Assembly (NCBI GenBank): GCA_021820805.1
Contig: JAKADF010000090.1
Coordinates: 1-9,410, forward strand
Source: Bacillota bacterium
Lineage (GTDB): Bacteria > Bacillota > Bacilli > Alicyclobacillales > Alicyclobacillaceae
DNA: 9,410 nt
Direction: 5' to 3'
This document shows positions 6,078 to 9,410 of the stretch, in pieces. How positions within the stretch are numbered: the first letter of the stretch is position 1; every line of letters begins with the position of its first letter. Both the position numbers and the translations under genes were made by a program. The notes below the pieces were generated by a model. That model was not told where the DNA came from. It saw only the letters and a program-made list of their open reading frames with translations, and made no database searches.

Positions 6078-7232
6078 ATGAAAAAAACATGGATTGCAGC
6101 CATTCCTATACTCATGCTGATGACTGGGTGTACATCAAGCCACACAGGGGTCACGCCTAAACCTGCGAGTAAAGTGTCAAATTTATCTAATATAAAAACA
6201 AACACTACCGTTGAAACATCTAAAGCAGGGGACTCATGGGCAGGTCATGTCGTAATCAATGTGGGAACATATAACACAGCAGAACAAGAGGTTGAATATC
6301 CAGTTATTTCAGGGCTTCCAAATGAAACAGTTCAAAACATGATAAATGCGATACTAAAAAGAGACTCTATTTATGTTCCAGGGAAAAATGGTAGTCCTGC
6401 AGGAAATTACAAATATACGTGTACATTCAATGTACTCTATCAGCAGGGCGATATTTTGAATTTCATGATTTCATCTTATATCATGCCAAGCGGCGCCGCA
6501 CACGGAATGCCAAATGAACAATCTGTAATTGTAAATGTAAAAACAGGGGATTCATATACATGGAAAGACATATTTAATTCCAGCAGTGATTACTTATCAC
6601 AAGTAAGCAAAATTATTGAAAACGAAGATACAAAAAAAGAATTAGATACATTTGAGCCATTCACAGGAGTTCGAATGGAGGATCAATTTTATTTAACGCA
6701 AAATGGCATCACCATTTACTTTACACCATATGAATGGGCAAGTTATGCACAAGGTTTCTTATATTATCCAGTATCGTACAGCCTTGTATCGAATATCGTG
6801 AATAAGCATGGGGCGTTTTGGAATGCGCTGCAAGATACAAGCGGATTCCAACCTTTGACGGGTGATATCACCAAAGACGAAAGCATCATTCAATCACTTG
6901 GATACATTCCGCAGAGCAATCTTACAGGTTTTATGAACGGCGTTGCTGAGGTAAATTTGGGGAACGGTCAAAATCTAATTGCAATTGCGGGAATGGACTC
7001 TAAAAATCAAGATGCACAAAAGGTATTTTTCTTTTTAAATACTAGGTATTTAGGAACAGACACTGCAAAGGCGCACGGCTATATCACAAACGTATCACCA
7101 AACGGAAAGAGCACAATTTCTGTAGACTACGAAAATCCCAGTTACAGTGGATTTTTTGAAATAAATTATACTTGGAACGGTTCAAAGCTAAACCCAGACA
7201 GAGGTTTTCCTAAGAATTACGAATGGTATTAA
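6078..7232 (+). CDS. Lipoprotein with DUF4163 (PdaC-like) and DUF3298 (RsiV-like) domains
   Basis: 384 residues from ATG 6078, with AGAGAGGTG (6061-6069) 8 bases upstream. The start at 6078 is required for the signal peptide: MKKTW, a hydrophobic core and a lipobox LMTG-Cys18, predicting lipid attachment to the outer face of the membrane. A Ser/Thr/Lys-rich linker (about 19-52) precedes a DUF4163-like part (about 55-145, EVEYPVISGLPNETVQNMIN, ending near GAAHGMPN) and a DUF3298-like part (about 146-245, VNVKTGDSYTWKDIF and QNGITIYFTPYEWASYAQGF). This pairing is seen in the extracytoplasmic part of anti-sigma factor RsiV and next to deacetylase domains in PdaC. The last 130 or so residues are not recognised. 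No enzymatic domain, cytoplasmic anti-sigma segment or sigma factor gene is present. The domain names rest on sequence pattern. Function is unknown; a cell-surface binding role is plausible. Confidence 0.8.
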   Translation: MKKTWIAAIPILMLMTGCTSSHTGVTPKPASKVSNLSNIKTNTTVETSKAGDSWAGHVVINVGTYNTAEQEVEYPVISGLPNETVQNMINAILKRDSIYVPGKNGSPAGNYKYTCTFNVLYQQGDILNFMISSYIMPSGAAHGMPNEQSVIVNVKTGDSYTWKDIFNSSSDYLSQVSKIIENEDTKKELDTFEPFTGVRMEDQFYLTQNGITIYFTPYEWASYAQGFLYYPVSYSLVSNIVNKHGAFWNALQDTSGFQPLTGDITKDESIIQSLGYIPQSNLTGFMNGVAEVNLGNGQNLIAIAGMDSKNQDAQKVFFFLNTRYLGTDTAKAHGYITNVSPNGKSTISVDYENPSYSGFFEINYTWNGSKLNPDRGFPKNYEWY

Positions 7233-7285
7233 GCCGAATCTTAAAATAATGATTTTGTCCTCGGTGATTTGTCCCTTTCGTCCAG

Positions 7286-7315
7286 TGTAATACATGCATT
7301 TTTAATGGTATTACA
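7286..7315. repeat. 8-bp inverted repeat upstream of the spore coat gene (operator-like)
   Basis: Perfect arms TGTAATAC (7286-7293) and GTATTACA (7308-7315) are separated by 14 bases and end 7 bases before the ribosome binding site of the CotX/V-like gene. Half-site centres are 22 bp apart, compatible with a dimeric regulator on one DNA face or with an RNA hairpin in the leader. No T tract follows, so it is not a terminator. Confidence 0.5.
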
Positions 7316-7336
7316 GGTGACAGAGGAGGCAGCACT

Positions 7337-7732
7337 ATGGGAAAGCACCATCATCATCACACGCATAACAAAGAAAACCAAGCAGCAGAGCAGGTTATTG
7401 CACAAGGTGCTGTGCAGTCCGAGGCAGAGACTGTTGTAGTTAGAAAGTCTTCGAATGTTGATGTTACGCAATTTGAAGGGCAACCTCTGTATTTAGCTCA
7501 GCTCGCGTTGGAAGGCGCATTGCAAGCATTACTTATTTTTTCGAGAACGCACGATACCAGTATTGATACAAAGGAACTTGAAGCAATAATTCAGGAAGCA
7601 AGGCAAGTTGAGAGAGAAAAAGTAAAAGTTGTTCAAAGCAGGGGAGTTAGAGTTACACAAGTAGAATCCCAACATGCAGCTATTTTACAAGCTGCTGTTG
7701 ATCTGCTGGCGCAAATCGTTGCAAAACTATAA
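7337..7732 (+). CDS. CotX/CotV-type spore coat protein with histidine-rich N-terminus
   Basis: 131 residues, with AGAGGAGG (7322-7329) 7 bases before ATG 7337. The N-terminus has five consecutive His after MGK, then T-H. A two-fold internal repeat follows: SSNVDVTQFEGQ plus an amphipathic Leu/Ala helix (about 38-67), and SRGVRVTQVESQ plus a similar helix (about 101-131), joined by a charged helical segment (KELEAIIQEARQVEREK). This S-x-x-V-x-V-T-x-x-x-x-Q plus hydrophobic-helix repeat is the signature of the spore coat protein X/V domain of Bacillus CotX and CotV, which belong to the insoluble outer coat/crust. It is a single gene with a terminator 26 bases after the stop. Mother-cell expression (sigma-K, GerE) would be expected from the family, but no convincing sigma-K promoter is visible upstream. 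The family call comes from motif recognition. Confidence 0.8.
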   Translation: MGKHHHHHTHNKENQAAEQVIAQGAVQSEAETVVVRKSSNVDVTQFEGQPLYLAQLALEGALQALLIFSRTHDTSIDTKELEAIIQEARQVEREKVKVVQSRGVRVTQVESQHAAILQAAVDLLAQIVAKL

Positions 7733-7754
7733 TTCGTTAGACTGATTTCAGAAG

Positions 7755-7793
7755 AAAGCGGAATAAACGGAGATTAGCCGTTTATTCCGTTTT
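7755..7793. terminator. Bidirectional terminator between the CotX/V-like gene and pdxA2
   Basis: A perfect 12-bp stem (CGGAATAAACGG 7759-7770, CCGTTTATTCCG 7778-7789) encloses a 7-nt loop, with AAAG before it and TTTT after it. The flanks extend pairing and give T tracts on both strands. The pdxA2 stop codon (7782-7784 on the minus strand) lies inside the stem. Confidence 0.92.
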
Positions 7794-8804
7794 CGCATTT
7801 CCGGATAAGAAATCTGCTGCAACATCAATTGAAGCAATCATGCTTGTTTCGCGGGCAATTCCAAGGCCGGCAATGTCGAAAGCTGTACCATGATCGACAG
7901 ATGTACGTAAGATGGGCAGACCGAGTGTTACATTGATGCCTGTGTCAAATCCAAGCATTTTAATGGCGATGTGTCCTTGGTCATGGTACTGTGCAATAAC
8001 AGCATCAAACTCCCCGCCTGCAGCCCGTGCAAATACTGAATCGGGAGGCAGTGGACCCGTTACATTAAGGCCCTTTTCTCTGGCTTGTTCGATGGCCGGG
8101 AGAATGTTTGCTTCATCTTCGATTCCAAACAGCCCATGTTCCCCGGCATGTGGATTTATACCTGCAACTGCAATTTTCGGGTTCGTAAGTCCAAATTGTT
8201 TCAGTGAATCTGCCGTTAACATAATTCGGCTGAGTACCCGTTCAGCGGTAGCCATTTCAACCGCTTTCTGCAGGCTGACGTGTGTTGTTACATGGACAAC
8301 GCGAAGACCATGATTGACAAGCATCATGGCAGATGCTTTTGAGTCAGATAACTCTGCCAGCGCCTCTGTATGCCCAGGGTAAGGTACCCCTGCCAGCTTC
8401 CAAGCTTCCTTATTAATCGGAGCTGTGCAGATTGCGTCAACCGATTTCGTAACAGCAAGTTCAACTGATTTCTTCACATATTCGAATGCGCTTTGGCCAG
8501 CGGCTTTGCTTATCTCTCCCCACGGCAAGTCAGCAGGTACATTGTTCAAGTCTAGGACATCGATTGTGCCAGGTTTGAACTTAGCCTCTGAAACGTCGGA
8601 AATGATGGCTATTTGAGGTGCCTTTTCCTTGAAACGACCGTGTTCTTCCAAAATTGATTTGGCAAGTTCAAGCCGCTTAGCATCTCCAATAATGACCACG
8701 CGAACTTGTTTCAAGACAGATTCATCTGCTGCCGCGAGTAAAGAAATTTCTGGTCCAATACCAGACGGATCGCCCATTGTTACAGCAATTATCGGTTTTG
8801 ACAT
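7782..8804 (-). CDS. pdxA2: PdxA2-type 4-phospho-D-threonate/D-erythronate dehydrogenase
   Basis: 340 residues in the PdxA family, full length. It opens with ITVTMGDPSGIGPE-like sequence (residues 5-19, read as IIAVTMGDPSGIGPE), followed by ICTAPINKEAW (125-135). The three metal-binding His are present: His145 (PYPGHTEAL), His219 (GINPHAGEHG) and His274 (AQYHDQGH). The C-terminus has TSVDHGTAFDIAG (301-313). PdxA proper oxidises 4-phosphohydroxy-threonine in vitamin B6 synthesis. Paralogues coded beside DUF1537 kinases instead oxidise and decarboxylate 4-phosphorylated C4 acid sugars to dihydroxyacetone phosphate with NAD+. The upstream neighbour is such a kinase, overlapping by 16 bases, so PdxA2 is the better call. 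A GGAG lies about 10 bases before the ATG, inside the kinase gene, suggesting translational coupling. Which stereoisomer is used cannot be told. Confidence 0.9.
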   Translation of the reverse strand: MSKPIIAVTMGDPSGIGPEISLLAAADESVLKQVRVVIIGDAKRLELAKSILEEHGRFKEKAPQIAIISDVSEAKFKPGTIDVLDLNNVPADLPWGEISKAAGQSAFEYVKKSVELAVTKSVDAICTAPINKEAWKLAGVPYPGHTEALAELSDSKASAMMLVNHGLRVVHVTTHVSLQKAVEMATAERVLSRIMLTADSLKQFGLTNPKIAVAGINPHAGEHGLFGIEDEANILPAIEQAREKGLNVTGPLPPDSVFARAAGGEFDAVIAQYHDQGHIAIKMLGFDTGINVTLGLPILRTSVDHGTAFDIAGLGIARETSMIASIDVAADFLSGNAKTE

Positions 8805-9410
8805 TTTTGTTCATCTCCATCTTGTGCTTCAGTATGACCAGCGAATGACTTCACAGCATTTATGAGCGTGTCATCGCTTCCAAACCCGCCGGCTTTTGAA
8901 ATGAGCGCCATATTGCAATTTGGGGTTTTGACGATGCTCCAGGGCATCCCGGGCTCGATTTCTCCTTGCGGCCATATTGCACGAGCCGATAGGGCAATGC
9001 ACAAGGCAAGAGCTGTATCACCGCCGGTTGCAATCAGACCGATTTGCTCGTTTTTCAAAACCCACTTTTCACACCAGTTCTTTGCAATCCTTGCTAAAGC
9101 AGCAGCAATTTGTTCGCCTAAGTCTTTTGAAGTTTCAGTCCGCTCGTCTGTTACGGTTAATGCAATGACTTTACTCGTGCCTAGCTCATCAATGCTTGCA
9201 TTATGGAGACCAATTTTACTAATGCTCTTTTCATTCGGGTTGCCAAATGCGTCAACAAGATGATTTGGAGACACACGGACACATGGAATCCCCAAAGTAT
9301 GAATTAGAGTTTCAAGCTGAACATGCGATTTCGGATTCGCACTTCCGACCATAACAAGCACTTTGTCACACGACGGGGCAGGCAGCTTAGCAAATTTGAG
9401 AACCGATTCG
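8789..9410 (-). CDS. Four-carbon acid-sugar kinase (DUF1537 family), C-terminal part
   Basis: The 5' part of the gene continues beyond the window. About 206 C-terminal residues are visible, and the frame stays open to the edge (ESVLKFAKLPAPSCDKV precedes LVMVGSANPKSH). Recognisable nucleotide-binding domain motifs are VMVGSANPKSH with a following Gln/Glu, GLIATGGDTALAL, the EPGMPWS segment and SKAGGFGSDDTL near the C-terminus. These define the DUF1537 C-terminal domain (OtnK/DtnK/LgnK-type kinases), which phosphorylates the terminal hydroxyl of erythronate, threonate or similar acids with ATP in the cytoplasm. The N-terminal substrate-binding domain is out of view, so specificity is open. It overlaps pdxA2 by 16 bases in another frame. 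The two enzymes would act in sequence: kinase, then dehydrogenase. Promoter and regulator lie outside the window. Confidence 0.9.
   Translation of the reverse strand, partial: ESVLKFAKLPAPSCDKVLVMVGSANPKSHVQLETLIHTLGIPCVRVSPNHLVDAFGNPNEKSISKIGLHNASIDELGTSKVIALTVTDERTETSKDLGEQIAAALARIAKNWCEKWVLKNEQIGLIATGGDTALALCIALSARAIWPQGEIEPGMPWSIVKTPNCNMALISKAGGFGSDDTLINAVKSFAGHTEAQDGDEQKCQNR

Noticed and set aside
7251..7283. Repeated TTGTCC/TCGTCC words upstream of the coat gene
   Set aside because: Short, irregularly spaced and without dyad symmetry; they match no binding site I know.
7912..8313. Plus-strand open frame of 133 codons opposite pdxA2 (similar frames at 8425, 8629, 8862 and 8977)
   Set aside because: They mirror the well-supported minus-strand genes, have no ribosome binding sites and give Ser/Ala/Pro-rich shadow translations.

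Overview
This window looks like the chromosome of an endospore-forming Bacillota (Bacillus/Brevibacillus/Aneurinibacillus-like; the genus is inference). The clues are strong Gram-positive ribosome binding sites (AGGAGG type), moderately AT-rich DNA, a tiny YjcZ-type spore-associated membrane protein, a CotX/CotV-type spore coat protein and an RsiV/PdaC-type lipoprotein. There are no rRNA or tRNA genes, insertion sequences or CRISPR arrays. No gene-free stretch exceeds 300 bases.

Layout. (1) 1-446: the 3' end of a methylmalonate-semialdehyde dehydrogenase gene (mmsA/iolA, + strand) converges on a 41-residue YjcZ-like membrane peptide gene (- strand). The two share one bidirectional hairpin terminator. 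(2) 594-4599: a self-contained sigma-54 unit. It comprises a PAS-AAA+-HTH enhancer-binding activator, an intergenic region holding a repeated TGANTCA enhancer array and a textbook -24/-12 promoter, a metabolite:H+ symporter of the MFS, a nitrilase and a strong terminator. (3) 4601-5911: an M24 (aminopeptidase P / Xaa-Pro dipeptidase type) metallopeptidase with its own sigma-A promoter directly behind the previous terminator. (4) 5958-7232: a long imperfect hairpin, then a lipoprotein with DUF4163/DUF3298-like architecture. (5) 7286-7732: an inverted repeat and a histidine-rich CotX/CotV-like spore coat protein. (6) 7759-9410, - strand: pdxA2 and the C-terminal part of a DUF1537-type four-carbon acid-sugar kinase, overlapping by 16 bases. 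A bidirectional terminator embedded in the pdxA2 stop region serves both converging genes.

How the parts fit. The most coherent system is the sigma-54 unit. The PAS-domain activator probably senses a small molecule or metabolic state and binds the phased repeats at its own 3' end. It would then activate the -24/-12 promoter so that the symporter imports a substrate and the nitrilase hydrolyses a nitrile to carboxylate and ammonia. The substrate and the inducer cannot be read from sequence. The pdxA2-kinase pair indicates catabolism of a C4 acid sugar (erythronate/threonate type) by phosphorylation and then oxidation/decarboxylation. The spore genes and the lipoprotein are separate single-gene units.
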